Below, in pieces: positions 9,112-17,712 of a stretch of 64,000 bases of DNA. Location: assembly GCF_000685275.1 (NCBI RefSeq), contig NZ_ARYK01000002.1, positions 354,711-418,710 on the forward strand, in the 5' to 3' direction. The notes beneath the pieces are model-generated. The model was not told where the DNA came from, made no database searches, and saw only the letters and a program-made list of their open reading frames with translations. The position numbers and the translations under genes are program-made. The DNA is from Hyphomonas johnsonii MHS-2 (GTDB lineage: Bacteria > Pseudomonadota > Alphaproteobacteria > Caulobacterales > Hyphomonadaceae). Each line of letters begins with the position of its first letter. The first letter of the stretch is position 1.

Positions 9112-10071
9112 ATGCTGAACCTGCTCGTCCCGCACGATGTATCGCGTGCCGACTCCGTGCGCCCTGTGCTCGGTACGGCGTCGATACACCTGCGCGGCGA
9201 GACGATGGGCACGAACTGGTCGCTGGCGTGCCACGCGCCACCGCGGCTGGATGCACAGGACATCCGCTGTCGGATGGAATCGGTCTTCGACGAGATCATC
9301 CACCAGATGAGCACATGGGAGCCGGACTCCCTGATCAGCCGGTTCAACCGCCTGCCCCCCGGCACCCGGATGGACGTCCCGCCCGCATTCCGGCAGGTGC
9401 TCGCCATAGCGCTGGACGTCGCCCAATTGACCGACGGCGCATTCAATCCCTGCCTCGGCGCCGAAGTGGCAAGGCGCGGCTTTGGCCCCGACACCGGCGG
9501 CACCGCTGCCACTGACGGCGACCACGCCGCCTGGCGCCACCTCGCTCTCACCGCCGCGTCGCTCACGCGCACCACACCTGCCCTTCTCGACCTTTCCGGC
9601 GTCGCCAAGGGTTACGCCGTCGACGAGATGGGCCGGGCGTTGCGCGCGCTCGGCATCACCAGCTATCTTGCCGACATCGGCGGCGAGTTCACCGCCAGCG
9701 GCGTGAAGCCTGACGGCCTGCCCTGGTGGGTCGATATCGAGACACCCACCACCGGTCCCGGCTGGCGCGTCGCCCTCTGCGGGCGTTCCATCGCCACGTC
9801 CGGCGATTACCGCAAGGTGCGCTTCAGCGACGGCGAGCGCGTGTCACACATTGTCAGCCACGCTGACGCCACGCACCACAGCGGCGACCTCGCCAGCGTG
9901 ACCGTCCTGCATGCTTCCTGCGCCCTGGCCGACGCCTGGGCCACGGGCCTCTTCGCGGGCGGCGCAGCGACCGGCCTTGACCTGGCAACTCAGCACGGCC
10001 TCGCGGCCCTTTTCCAGTTCCGCAACCAGCCTGCGCGCGCGTCTCCCGTCCTGGCGCAGATGCTGGCCTGA
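9112..10071 (+). CDS. apbE: FAD:protein FMN transferase
   Basis: A 319-residue ApbE-family protein that covalently attaches FMN from FAD to Ser/Thr in extracytosolic proteins. Landmarks are GETMGTNWSLAC near the N-terminus, LLDLSGVAKGYAVDEM, YLADIGGEF, and the C-terminal ALADAWATGLF with its Mg-binding aspartate. The start is 2 bases after the previous stop, implying translational coupling. No clear signal peptide is seen at this start. The likely partner is one of the three upstream genes, most simply DUF2271. Confidence 0.92.
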   Translation: MLNLLVPHDVSRADSVRPVLGTASIHLRGETMGTNWSLACHAPPRLDAQDIRCRMESVFDEIIHQMSTWEPDSLISRFNRLPPGTRMDVPPAFRQVLAIALDVAQLTDGAFNPCLGAEVARRGFGPDTGGTAATDGDHAAWRHLALTAASLTRTTPALLDLSGVAKGYAVDEMGRALRALGITSYLADIGGEFTASGVKPDGLPWWVDIETPTTGPGWRVALCGRSIATSGDYRKVRFSDGERVSHIVSHADATHHSGDLASVTVLHASCALADAWATGLFAGGAATGLDLATQHGLAALFQFRNQPARASPVLAQMLA

Positions 10072-10076
10072 CGCCT

Positions 10077-10096
10077 CGGGGCAATGCGCTGCCCCG
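10077..10096 (+). terminator. Hairpin after apbE, possible terminator
   Basis: CGGGGCA, loop ATGCGC, TGCCCCG gives a perfect 7-bp GC-rich stem 5 bases after the apbE stop. There is no T-run after it, so it may be a weak terminator or only an mRNA end hairpin. Confidence 0.35.
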
Positions 10097-10120
10097 CGCC
10101 ATCGGGCCGATCAAAACTAT

Positions 10121-10137
10121 TTGAGAATTATTCTCAA
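10121..10137 (+). promoter_or_regulatory. Fur box
   Basis: TTGAGAATTATTCTCAA is a perfect 8+1+8 inverted repeat that matches the Fur consensus core. It lies about 70 bases before the siderophore receptor start. It predicts iron repression of the receptor and probably of the following piuC-exbB-exbD-exbD-tonB genes. Confidence 0.75.
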
Positions 10138-10160
10138 AAGGGGTTGCGCCAACTTTTTAT

Positions 10161-10175
10161 TGCGAGTAATTCGCA
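10161..10175 (+). promoter_or_regulatory. Second palindrome upstream of the siderophore receptor
   Basis: TGCGAGTAATTCGCA (5-bp arms TGCGA/TCGCA, 5-base spacer) followed by TTCTCAAT. It resembles a weaker second Fur site between the first box and the start codon. It could overlap the promoter. Confidence 0.4.
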
Positions 10176-10207
10176 TTCTCAATATGGGTCACCAAGGGAA
10201 CCAAACG

Positions 10208-12394
10208 ATGCCGTTCAAGACTGCCGAAACCGGCCAAACCAAACTCAACACGCTTCTGGCAACCACCGCGCTGGGGCTCGTTCTGTTTCCGCTGGCCGCA
10301 CAGGCAGACCCGGTCGAGATCGGCGAAGTCACGATCGAAGCCGAAGCGCCGGACTACAAGGCCGAGCCCGAGTCGCCGAAATACACCGCGCCCCTGATCG
10401 ACACGCCACGCTCTGTCACCGTCGTCACCGAGGAAGTGTTCGAGGACACAAACGCCACCACCCTCGTCGATGCGCTGCGCACCGTGCCGGGCATCACCAT
10501 GGCCATGGGCGAGGGCGGCCAGCCCTTCGCCGACCGGCCCTTCATACGGGGATACGAGTCCACCAGCGGCATCATGGTCGACGGCATCCGTGACGCCTCG
10601 GCCCAGTCACGCGACGTATTCAATCTCGAACAGATCGAAGTCTCGCGCGGTGCCAATGGCGCGCTTGCCGGCCGTGGGGCACCGGGCGGCAGCCTCAATC
10701 TCGTGACCAAGACTGCCAAGGCGGACGACTTCATCGCCGGCTCTGCCGCTGTCGGCAACGCAGACCACCAGCGCGCCACACTCGACATCAACGAGGCGCT
10801 CTCCGACACGGTCGCCGTTCGCGTCAACGGCATGTGGCAGGATTCCGGCATTCCGGGCCGCGACGCGGTCTTTGACAACCGCTGGGGATTCGCGCCGACC
10901 ATCACCTGGGGCCTCAATACGCCAACGGAATTCACCGCCAGCTATTCCCACTATGAAGGCGACGGCATCATCGACTATGGCCATCCGCTCGATCTTGACA
11001 CCGGCCAGCCCGTCAGCGGCATCGACCCCGACAATTTCTACGGCCTGCTCAACCGCGACTTCCACGATACCAAGACCGATTCCGGCCAGTTCGAGGTCTC
11101 CCACGCCCTCAACGACTATGTGACACTCCGCAACATCACGCGTGTCTCGCGCTCCAGCAACGCCTACATCGCCAGCAACCCGGACGACAGCCAGGGCAAT
11201 ATCGTCAACGGCCTTGTCCTCAGGAACGTGAAGAGTTCCAACTCCACCACTGAAAGCTTCGTCAACCAGACCGACCTGCAGGCAGGCTTCAGCCTCGGCG
11301 GCCTGGACCACAGCCTCTCGACCGGCGTCGAATTCGCCTACGAGACCACGGACCGCAGCACCTATGCCGTGTCCCAGCTTGCGCCCGGCGGAATCGCAAT
11401 CCCGCGCGGCGAATGCGACCTGTTCGGCGCCGGCGCACCGAGTGGCTACAACTGCACAGACCTTTACAATCCGAACCCGAACGATCCGTGGACGGGTGCC
11501 ATCTCACGCAATCCTGTCACCCGCACGAACGTCGACACGTTCGGTGCCTATGTCTTCGACTCGATCACCCTCAGCGAAAAATGGATCCTCAATCTCGGCC
11601 TCCGGCTCGATGATTTCCGCACTGACACGTCCACCGACCTCAACAATGACGACACGCTGTTCACCTATCAGGTCGGCGCCGTCTACAAGCCGGCGTTCAA
11701 CACCAGCGTCTACGCCTCCTTCGCCACCTCAGCCAGTCCGTCCGGCGTGACGGCGGGCGACGGCGGCGACAATATTTCGATTTCGGATGAAGACCTGAAA
11801 CCGGAACGGGCCCGCAATTACGAACTCGGCGTGAAATGGGAACCGGAGGGCCGCGACATCGCCCTGAATGCCGCGATCTTCCGAACAGAGGTCGTTGACG
11901 GGCACGTTGCCGTCGAGGCCGGCCGGGGCGCACCGCAGCAGGCGATCGGTGAACAGCGCGTCCAGGGCATCGAACTCAGCGCCACCGGGTCCATCACCGA
12001 CGCGTGGGACATCTTTGCCGGGTACAGTTATCTCGACTCTGAAATCATCGACGCGGGTCCGATCAACACGGCCGATGTCGGCAACCAGATGCCGAACACG
12101 CCGGAAAACAGTTTCACGCTCTGGACGACATATGACGTCCTCCCGCGCCTCACCGTCGGCGGTGGCACCAATTATGTGTCGAAACGCTTCGGCAATACGG
12201 CCAACACGAAGAGCGTCGATGGCTACTGGAAGTATGACGCCATGGCGTCCTACGACCTGACCTCGCACATCGCGCTCCAGCTCAACGTCAACAACCTGAC
12301 CGACGAACGCTATTATGACCGCGTCTACACCACGCACATGGCCACCATTGCGCCAGGCCGGTCGGTTGTCGGCAGTCTCAAATTCAAGTTCTAG
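10208..12394 (+). CDS. TonB-dependent siderophore receptor (catecholate-type)
   Basis: A 728-residue outer-membrane receptor. Signal peptide (residues about 10-35, ending AAQA); TonB-box-like [12 protein letters not shown]; plug domain with [12 protein letters not shown] and [19 protein letters not shown]; a 22-strand barrel ending in GSLKFKF with a terminal aromatic residue. The plug layout is typical of Fiu/FptA-like ferric-siderophore receptors. The ATG at 10208 has AAGGGA 10 bases upstream. An in-frame ATG at 10184 lacks a site. A Fur box is present upstream. The exact ligand cannot be read. Confidence 0.92.
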   Translation: MPFKTAETGQTKLNTLLATTALGLVLFPLAAQADPVEIGEVTIEAEAPDYKAEPESPKYTAPLIDTPRSVTVVTEEVFEDTNATTLVDALRTVPGITMAMGEGGQPFADRPFIRGYESTSGIMVDGIRDASAQSRDVFNLEQIEVSRGANGALAGRGAPGGSLNLVTKTAKADDFIAGSAAVGNADHQRATLDINEALSDTVAVRVNGMWQDSGIPGRDAVFDNRWGFAPTITWGLNTPTEFTASYSHYEGDGIIDYGHPLDLDTGQPVSGIDPDNFYGLLNRDFHDTKTDSGQFEVSHALNDYVTLRNITRVSRSSNAYIASNPDDSQGNIVNGLVLRNVKSSNSTTESFVNQTDLQAGFSLGGLDHSLSTGVEFAYETTDRSTYAVSQLAPGGIAIPRGECDLFGAGAPSGYNCTDLYNPNPNDPWTGAISRNPVTRTNVDTFGAYVFDSITLSEKWILNLGLRLDDFRTDTSTDLNNDDTLFTYQVGAVYKPAFNTSVYASFATSASPSGVTAGDGGDNISISDEDLKPERARNYELGVKWEPEGRDIALNAAIFRTEVVDGHVAVEAGRGAPQQAIGEQRVQGIELSATGSITDAWDIFAGYSYLDSEIIDAGPINTADVGNQMPNTPENSFTLWTTYDVLPRLTVGGGTNYVSKRFGNTANTKSVDGYWKYDAMASYDLTSHIALQLNVNNLTDERYYDRVYTTHMATIAPGRSVVGSLKFKF

Positions 12395-12413
12395 CCCCGG
12401 CGGAAATCCCTGC

Positions 12414-13094
12414 ATGCTGATCCGAATTCCAGAAGTCCTCACCAAGCCGGATGTCACAGGCATCCGTCAGCTGATCGACGGCGCAGACTGGCGCGATGGC
12501 AACGCCACGTCCGGCGCCCAGGCAGCGCGCGCAAAGCGCAATGCCCAGCTGGCGGATGACAGTCCGCAGGCGCGCGAGGCAGGTGACCGGGTGCTCGATG
12601 CGCTGCAGCGCCATCCCCTGTTCATTTCGGCCGCCCTGCCCCTCAAGGTCTTCCCGCCCCTGTTCAACCGTTACGAAGGCGGCCAGAATTTCGGCAACCA
12701 TGTCGACAACGCAATCCGGCCGATGCGTGGCAACGACTTTCGTATCCGGACGGATGTCTCTGCGACACTCTTTCTGGCCGAGCCGGACACGTATGACGGC
12801 GGCGAACTCGTCATTGATGACACCTACGGCTCGCATTCGGTCAAGCTGCCTGCGGGCGACATGATCCTCTATCCGTCGACCAGCCTGCACCGTGTCATGC
12901 CGGTGACACGCGGCGCGCGGGTCGCCTCCTTCTTCTGGGTCCAGAGCATGGTGCGCGATGACGGCCAGCGGACGCTCCTGTTCGAACTGGACAGCAGTAT
13001 CCAGGCCCTGAACGCTACCACTCCCGATCATCCGTCGGTCGTCCAGCTGACCGGCGTCTACCACAACCTCATACGCCGGTGGGCCGATGCCTGA
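12414..13094 (+). CDS. piuC: PKHD-type Fe(II)/2-oxoglutarate hydroxylase (PiuC/YbiX)
   Basis: A 226-residue iron/2-oxoglutarate dioxygenase. The iron triad is visible: H96-x-D98 in [11 protein letters not shown] and H159 in [20 protein letters not shown], followed by the 2-oxoglutarate-binding Arg. PiuC proteins accompany siderophore receptors; their substrate is not settled. It starts 20 bases after the receptor stop, and the same operon continues into exbB. Confidence 0.9.
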   Translation: MLIRIPEVLTKPDVTGIRQLIDGADWRDGNATSGAQAARAKRNAQLADDSPQAREAGDRVLDALQRHPLFISAALPLKVFPPLFNRYEGGQNFGNHVDNAIRPMRGNDFRIRTDVSATLFLAEPDTYDGGELVIDDTYGSHSVKLPAGDMILYPSTSLHRVMPVTRGARVASFFWVQSMVRDDGQRTLLFELDSSIQALNATTPDHPSVVQLTGVYHNLIRRWADA

Positions 13095-13130
13095 CCCACA
13101 GTCCCGACCGATCCTGAAAGGCCACTGACC

Positions 13131-13835
13131 ATGGACTCAACCACCCCCCTACCCGCCACCGCCCAAACGGTGAGCAGTCCTTTCGACCTTGTCATTGCCG
13201 GTGGTCCGGTTGTCTGGCTGCTCATCGCGATGTCCGTGGTGGCGCTGACGATCATCATCTACAAACTGGTCCAGTTCGCGGTCGCTGGTCTCGCCCGCCG
13301 CAACAATGTCGAAAAGGCTGTCAGCCTGTTCCGCGACGGTCGCAAGCGTGAAGCGCTCGCCGCCGTCCAGGGCGCGAAGGATCCGGCTTCGGCCACGGTC
13401 GCCACGGCCATTCGCGGGTCCCTGCGCAGCGATGTGACAGAGGCGGCCGTGCGCGAAGAGGTCGAGCGCGTCGCCTCGTCGGAGATCAACACCCTGCGCT
13501 CGCACATCGGCCTGCTCGAAATCATCGGGTCGCTGGCACCCTTGCTTGGCCTGCTCGGCACAGTGCTTGGCATGATCGAGGCCTTCCGCGCGATGGAGGC
13601 GGCCGGCCGCAACGTCGATCCGGCAATCCTGTCCGGCGGCATCTGGGCAGCCCTGCTGACCACCGCGGCGGGCCTCATCGTCGCCATCCCCGTCGTCGCC
13701 GTCGCCAACTGGTTTGACCGCTCCATCCTGCTGGTTGCCCGGCGCACCGAGGACGCCGTCACCCGCATCTTCACGCCTGACCTCACCCGACGCACCGAAA
13801 GCGCACCAGATGAAATTCGCGCAGCCACAGCTTAA
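13131..13835 (+). CDS. exbB: ExbB-like TonB energiser (MotA/TolQ/ExbB proton channel)
   Basis: A 234-residue inner-membrane protein with three helices: PVVWLLIAMSVVALTIIIYK, a second in GSLAPLLGLLGTVLGMIEAF (the family signature), and a third in TTAAGLIVAIPVVAVAN. It forms the pentameric proton channel that powers TonB. The last 26 bases overlap the following exbD start in another frame, indicating coupled translation. Confidence 0.9.
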   Translation: MDSTTPLPATAQTVSSPFDLVIAGGPVVWLLIAMSVVALTIIIYKLVQFAVAGLARRNNVEKAVSLFRDGRKREALAAVQGAKDPASATVATAIRGSLRSDVTEAAVREEVERVASSEINTLRSHIGLLEIIGSLAPLLGLLGTVLGMIEAFRAMEAAGRNVDPAILSGGIWAALLTTAAGLIVAIPVVAVANWFDRSILLVARRTEDAVTRIFTPDLTRRTESAPDEIRAATA

Positions 13836-14211
13836 GCCGGCAGGGACGAAGATCAGCCTGACGCCGCTGATTGACGTCGTTTTCATCCTGCTCCTTTTCT
13901 TCATGTTGACCTCCACGTTCGCTGACCGGCGCAGCATGGACATGGTGACACCCGCCCTGGCATCCGTGCCGGACGTGACAGACGCGCTCGTCACGCTGGA
14001 CCTCACGACCGAAGGCATCCGGTTCGAAGGGCAGAGCGTGGCACCGGACGCGCTTGTCGCCACGCTCCAGCCGCGCCTTGCCTCGGGCGACCCTGTCGTC
14101 ATCCAGGTTGCGCCGGGCGTCGGCCTTGAAGCCTGCGTATCGGTCATGGACGCCCTCGAAGCGGCCGGGGCCCGGTCGATCTCGCTGCGCCGGCAGGACA
14201 GCCTCCAATGA
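13810..14211 (+). CDS. exbD: ExbD-like biopolymer transport protein (canonical Asp present)
   Basis: A 133-residue single-helix protein with a periplasmic domain. The helix begins LTPLIDVVFILLLFF, which keeps the aspartate that carries protons in ExbD/TolR. It overlaps the 3' end of exbB and the start of the second exbD by four bases (ATGA). It should pair with ExbB and the second ExbD. Confidence 0.88.
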   Translation: MKFAQPQLKPAGTKISLTPLIDVVFILLLFFMLTSTFADRRSMDMVTPALASVPDVTDALVTLDLTTEGIRFEGQSVAPDALVATLQPRLASGDPVVIQVAPGVGLEACVSVMDALEAAGARSISLRRQDSLQ

Positions 14212-14627
14212 AGCTGCGCGCCGGATCAGACACGAAACGAATGGCCAGCATTGATGATCGCATCATGCCGCTCATCAATATCGTGTTCCTGCTTCTGATC
14301 TTCTTCCTCGTCGCCGGCGCCATCCGCGAGGCCGAGCCCATGGAGGTTGATCCGCCAGCCTCCACAGCGGAAGCCACCAGCGACGCCGCCGCCCTGATGA
14401 TCTACATGTCCGCCGATGGCCGCCTCGCACTGGGTGACCGTGTCCTGCAAGGCGTGGACCTCAACCAGGCCCTGGCCGGCGCCCTCGGCGCGGATCCTGA
14501 CCAGCCCGTCCGCATCGTTGCCGACAAGGGTGTCGAGGCGGTGAAAGTGGTTGAAGTTCTCGAAGCACTGCGCGCCGCCGGTTCCAGCCGGGTCAAACTG
14601 ACGACCAGGTTGCAGGCCGCGCCATGA
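14208..14627 (+). CDS. Second ExbD-like protein lacking the proton-carrying Asp
   Basis: A 139-residue ExbD/TolR-family protein. Its membrane helix begins DRIMPLINIVFLLLIFF: the otherwise conserved aspartate of the PLID motif is Asn, read directly from CTCATCAAT. The periplasmic domain is otherwise normal (VVEVLEALRAAGSSRVKLTT). It overlaps both neighbours by four bases, so it is made with ExbD and TonB. It might form a heterodimer with the first ExbD, leaving one protonatable subunit. Confidence 0.85.
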   Translation: MKLRAGSDTKRMASIDDRIMPLINIVFLLLIFFLVAGAIREAEPMEVDPPASTAEATSDAAALMIYMSADGRLALGDRVLQGVDLNQALAGALGADPDQPVRIVADKGVEAVKVVEVLEALRAAGSSRVKLTTRLQAAP

Positions 14628-15394
14628 ACTGGCGCGCGGCTGTCTGGATCGGAGCTTTCCTGTGTGCGCTCGCCGCGCATGCCGTCGGGCTTGCTGGAAT
14701 CCACATCACGTCCGATACACCTCCCCCGCCCGTGGAGACCGAGCACGAAATCCTCCTCGCGCCCATCGGCACGCTGGACGGCGCACTCGAAGATGCCGGT
14801 GATGAGAGTGAAGCGCCCGCCGACCCCGAACCAGCGGCTCCACCACCCCCACAGCGCCCCCTTCCCGCACCCGAACCACCCACACCCGAACCGGCCCCGA
14901 CCACAACACCCGCACCTCCCCCCCTCCCCACACCCGCACCGGCCCCTGTGGACACAGCCCCTGCGGCCGCGCCAGTGACGACGGCGCAACCTGCCCGCAC
15001 CTCGTCCTCCGGCCCCCGCACCGCCACCGCCACACCTGCACGCACGACTGGCCAGCCTGGCACCAACCCCGGCCCGCAATTCGGCGTGCCCGGCGGCGTC
15101 GACAAGCGCCAGGCCGAATATGCAGGGCTGCTGCAGGCCTGGTTCATGAAGCACAAGCGTTATCCCTATCCCGCCAGGTCGCGCCGTCAGCAGGGCGTTG
15201 TGAAGGTCTGGTTCCGGGTGGATAGTGCGGGCAATATCCTTGAACAGCGGATCGATACCGGTTCCGGCTTCCGCATCCTCGACGAGGCCACACTGGCCCT
15301 GCTCGAACGCGCCTCCCCCGTGCCACCCCCTCCGCCTCCCCTGCACGGTACTGATCTCACCTTCACGGTGCCCATCTCCTATTCGCTGAACTGA
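14624..15394 (+). CDS. tonB: TonB energy-transducing protein
   Basis: A 256-residue protein with one N-terminal helix (about residues 6-28), a long Pro/Ala-rich spacer (about residues 33-140) to cross the periplasm, and a C-terminal TonB domain from about residue 165 (YAGLLQAWFMKHKRYPYPA, then QGVVKVWFRVD and LDEATLALLERASPVP). It would contact the TonB boxes of the upstream receptor and others. It is the last gene of the exb group, overlapping the second exbD by four bases. Confidence 0.9.
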   Translation: MNWRAAVWIGAFLCALAAHAVGLAGIHITSDTPPPPVETEHEILLAPIGTLDGALEDAGDESEAPADPEPAAPPPPQRPLPAPEPPTPEPAPTTTPAPPPLPTPAPAPVDTAPAAAPVTTAQPARTSSSGPRTATATPARTTGQPGTNPGPQFGVPGGVDKRQAEYAGLLQAWFMKHKRYPYPARSRRQQGVVKVWFRVDSAGNILEQRIDTGSGFRILDEATLALLERASPVPPPPPPLHGTDLTFTVPISYSLN

Positions 15395-15468
15395 CCGGCG
15401 GATCCGACCGGCGTAATCCACCGCAAAATACGCTCTTTTCCGGTGCTCCGCTTGACTCCGGACCAAAA

Positions 15469-15483
15469 GAACAAAATAAGAAC
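15469..15483 (+). promoter_or_regulatory. LexA (SOS) box, alphaproteobacterial type
   Basis: GAACAAAATAAGAAC is an exact GAAC-N7-GAAC match, the alphaproteobacterial LexA site. It ends two bases before the imuA start codon, so LexA binding would block the imuA-imuB-dnaE2 transcript. DNA damage should derepress it. Confidence 0.85.
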
Positions 15484-15485
15484 AT

Positions 15486-16202
15486 ATGCGTGGAGAAACC
15501 TGCCTTCCCCCCAATGTTTACCGGGCCTCACAGCCTGATGCCTGCCCGCCAATGCCCGGCAGCATGGGCGTCCACGAAGTGTGCGAGGCCGCCTTTGGCT
15601 GCTGGCCGGCCCTGACCGGATTTTCAATGGCGGCCAGCGCAATCCGCCCCGGCCCCGTTGCCTGGATCGCACAGGGCCGGGTCACGCGCGAACACGGCCA
15701 CCTGATGCAGGCCGGCCTGCCCGACCTCCGCGCGAAACCGCCCGCCATCCTGTCCATCTGCACGAACAAGCTGTCCGACACGCTCTGGGCCACCGAAGAG
15801 TCCGTGCGGTCCGGCGCTGTCAGCCTGGTTGTCGCAGAACTGGAGGCCATTGACTTCACCGCCAGCCGCCGGCTCGCCCTCGCCTCCGGCCGCCACAATG
15901 TGCCGGTCATCCTGCTCATGCCCTACACATGCGCGGGTGCAACCGCCGCCTCTGCCCGCTGGCGGGTCAGCGCCCGCCCGTCTGCGCCCAACAGGTTCGA
16001 CCCCCGCGCTCCCGGCTTTCCGCGCTGGCGGGCTGTTCTCGAGCGCGCCCGGCAGGCCCCGCACATGACGGGCAAGGTTTTCGACATCGAGCTGAACAAT
16101 GAAACGCTATCTCTCTCTATGGTTTCCGGAATGGCCACTGACCCGGCTCATGCGGGCCCGGCGCGCGCAGCCCTCCCACACGGTCACCGCCAGCGCGCCT
16201 GA
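15486..16202 (+). CDS. imuA: ImuA SOS mutagenesis protein
   Basis: A 238-residue SulA/RecA-like protein. GFSMAASAIRPGPVAWIAQG and the C-terminal ARWRVSARPSAPNRFDPRAPGFPRW part fit ImuA. It is an accessory of the damage-inducible mutasome with ImuB and DnaE2. The SOS box abuts the ATG. Its last 104 bases overlap imuB in another frame, as is common in this cassette. No intact Walker A motif is seen. Confidence 0.85.
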   Translation: MRGETCLPPNVYRASQPDACPPMPGSMGVHEVCEAAFGCWPALTGFSMAASAIRPGPVAWIAQGRVTREHGHLMQAGLPDLRAKPPAILSICTNKLSDTLWATEESVRSGAVSLVVAELEAIDFTASRRLALASGRHNVPVILLMPYTCAGATAASARWRVSARPSAPNRFDPRAPGFPRWRAVLERARQAPHMTGKVFDIELNNETLSLSMVSGMATDPAHAGPARAALPHGHRQRA

Positions 16203-17712
16203 TCCGCAGGTTCCCTTTGTCCTGACCGAACCGGGGGCACACGGGCTGTGCGTTGTCGCCGCCAATGCCGCCGCCCGGGCAAAAGGCATATCCGAACCCC
16301 TGCGGTTTGCCGATGCCCGGGCGCGCGTTCCCGCGATTGTGTCAGAGGAGGTGGACCGCGCGGCCGACAAGCTCGCGCTAGAAGCCCTTGCCGCCTGGAT
16401 GATCCGGATCGCGCCATTGGTCGCCCTCGATGGGCCGGACGGGCTGATGCTGGAAGTGACAGGTTGTGCCCACCTCTATGGCGGGGAAAGAGACATGCTG
16501 GCGCAGGTGACGAAACTGCTGGACCGGGGCGGCATTCCTCACCGCGCCGGCCTCGCCAGTACACCCGGCGCGGCAAGCGCCCTTGCCCGCGCAGCGCCCG
16601 GCATGATCCTGGACAGGGGAGAGGAAGAGGCCGGCCTCGCCACCCTGCCCGTCTCCGCCCTGCGCCTGTCGCCTGAGACTGACACCCTGCTGCGCCGGTT
16701 CGGCCTCAGGCATATTGGCCAGCTCTACGCTATCGACCGCAAGGCGCTGGCGCGGCGCTTCCGGTCGAAGGCGACCGCAGATGCTGTCCTCCTGCGGCTC
16801 GACCAGGCCCTCGGCCGCCGCATCGAACCCATACACCCCCTGCGCCCCACCCCCGCCTGCGCCGTACGCCTTTCCTGCCCTGACCCCCTGCTCAGTGCTG
16901 ACGCCATCCGGCTGGGCCTGGAAACACTGGCCGCAGAACTCTGCACAAAACTTGAAGTCTCCGGCAAGGGCGCCCGGAAATTCACGCTGCATGCCTTTCG
17001 CTCGGATGGCACATCAGGCGCCGTCGGCATCGCAGTCGCCCGGGCGGTGCGTAATCCCCTGCATATCCTCCGCCTGTTCAGGGAGCGGGTTGACCAACTC
17101 GACCCGGGTTTCGGCATCGACCTCCTGCTGCTCGAAGCCCACCGCACCGGACCGATGGAGGCTGGCACGGTTGCCCTTTCCGGGGACCTGGCTGGCGTCG
17201 ACACAGATCATGTCGTCCTCGCCGCACTGGCCGATCGGATCATGGCGCGGCTGGGCGAAGACGTCGTAAGAATCGCTGTCCCGGTGGAAAGCCACTTGCC
17301 CGAGCGGACCGAGCAATACGCCCCTTTCGACGGAACCCTCGTCGACGGTGCCATGAAAAGATCCGCCGCGGGGCCAAGGCCAATCCGGTTCCTGTCGCGC
17401 CCCGAGCCGATCAACGTGCTGGCCGAAGTGCCCGACGGCCCGCCCCTGCGTTTCACCTGGCGCCGCCTGCCCCGCACTGTGCTCAGGGCGGACGGGCCCG
17501 AGCGGATCAGCCCGGAATGGTGGCGCTGCCACATCCCCCCGCCGCCCGAACAGGACGGCCCCGGCGAGCGCGTCAGGCACTTGCCCCGCGCCCGCGACTA
17601 TTACCGCGTCGAGGATGCTGCCGGGGCGCGCTACTGGCTGTTCCGCAACGGGCTTTACGACGATGGCCGGGGCGGGCCGCCCGCCTGGTACATACACGGG
17701 CTGTTCGCATGA
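16099..17712 (+). CDS. imuB: ImuB, Y-family polymerase-like mutasome hub
   Basis: A 537-residue DNA polymerase Y-family protein starting [19 protein letters not shown]. The palm-domain position that holds the catalytic acid in active Y-family polymerases reads LSLWFPEW, so the protein is likely inactive, as known for ImuB. Thumb-like [16 protein letters not shown] and little-finger regions follow. It links the beta clamp, ImuA and DnaE2. Its stop overlaps the dnaE2 start (ATGA). Confidence 0.9.
   Translation: MKRYLSLWFPEWPLTRLMRARRAQPSHTVTASAPDPQVPFVLTEPGAHGLCVVAANAAARAKGISEPLRFADARARVPAIVSEEVDRAADKLALEALAAWMIRIAPLVALDGPDGLMLEVTGCAHLYGGERDMLAQVTKLLDRGGIPHRAGLASTPGAASALARAAPGMILDRGEEEAGLATLPVSALRLSPETDTLLRRFGLRHIGQLYAIDRKALARRFRSKATADAVLLRLDQALGRRIEPIHPLRPTPACAVRLSCPDPLLSADAIRLGLETLAAELCTKLEVSGKGARKFTLHAFRSDGTSGAVGIAVARAVRNPLHILRLFRERVDQLDPGFGIDLLLLEAHRTGPMEAGTVALSGDLAGVDTDHVVLAALADRIMARLGEDVVRIAVPVESHLPERTEQYAPFDGTLVDGAMKRSAAGPRPIRFLSRPEPINVLAEVPDGPPLRFTWRRLPRTVLRADGPERISPEWWRCHIPPPPEQDGPGERVRHLPRARDYYRVEDAAGARYWLFRNGLYDDGRGGPPAWYIHGLFA

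Noticed and set aside
14664..14978. Pro/His-rich frame inside tonB
   Set aside because: Out-of-frame reading of the TonB proline spacer.
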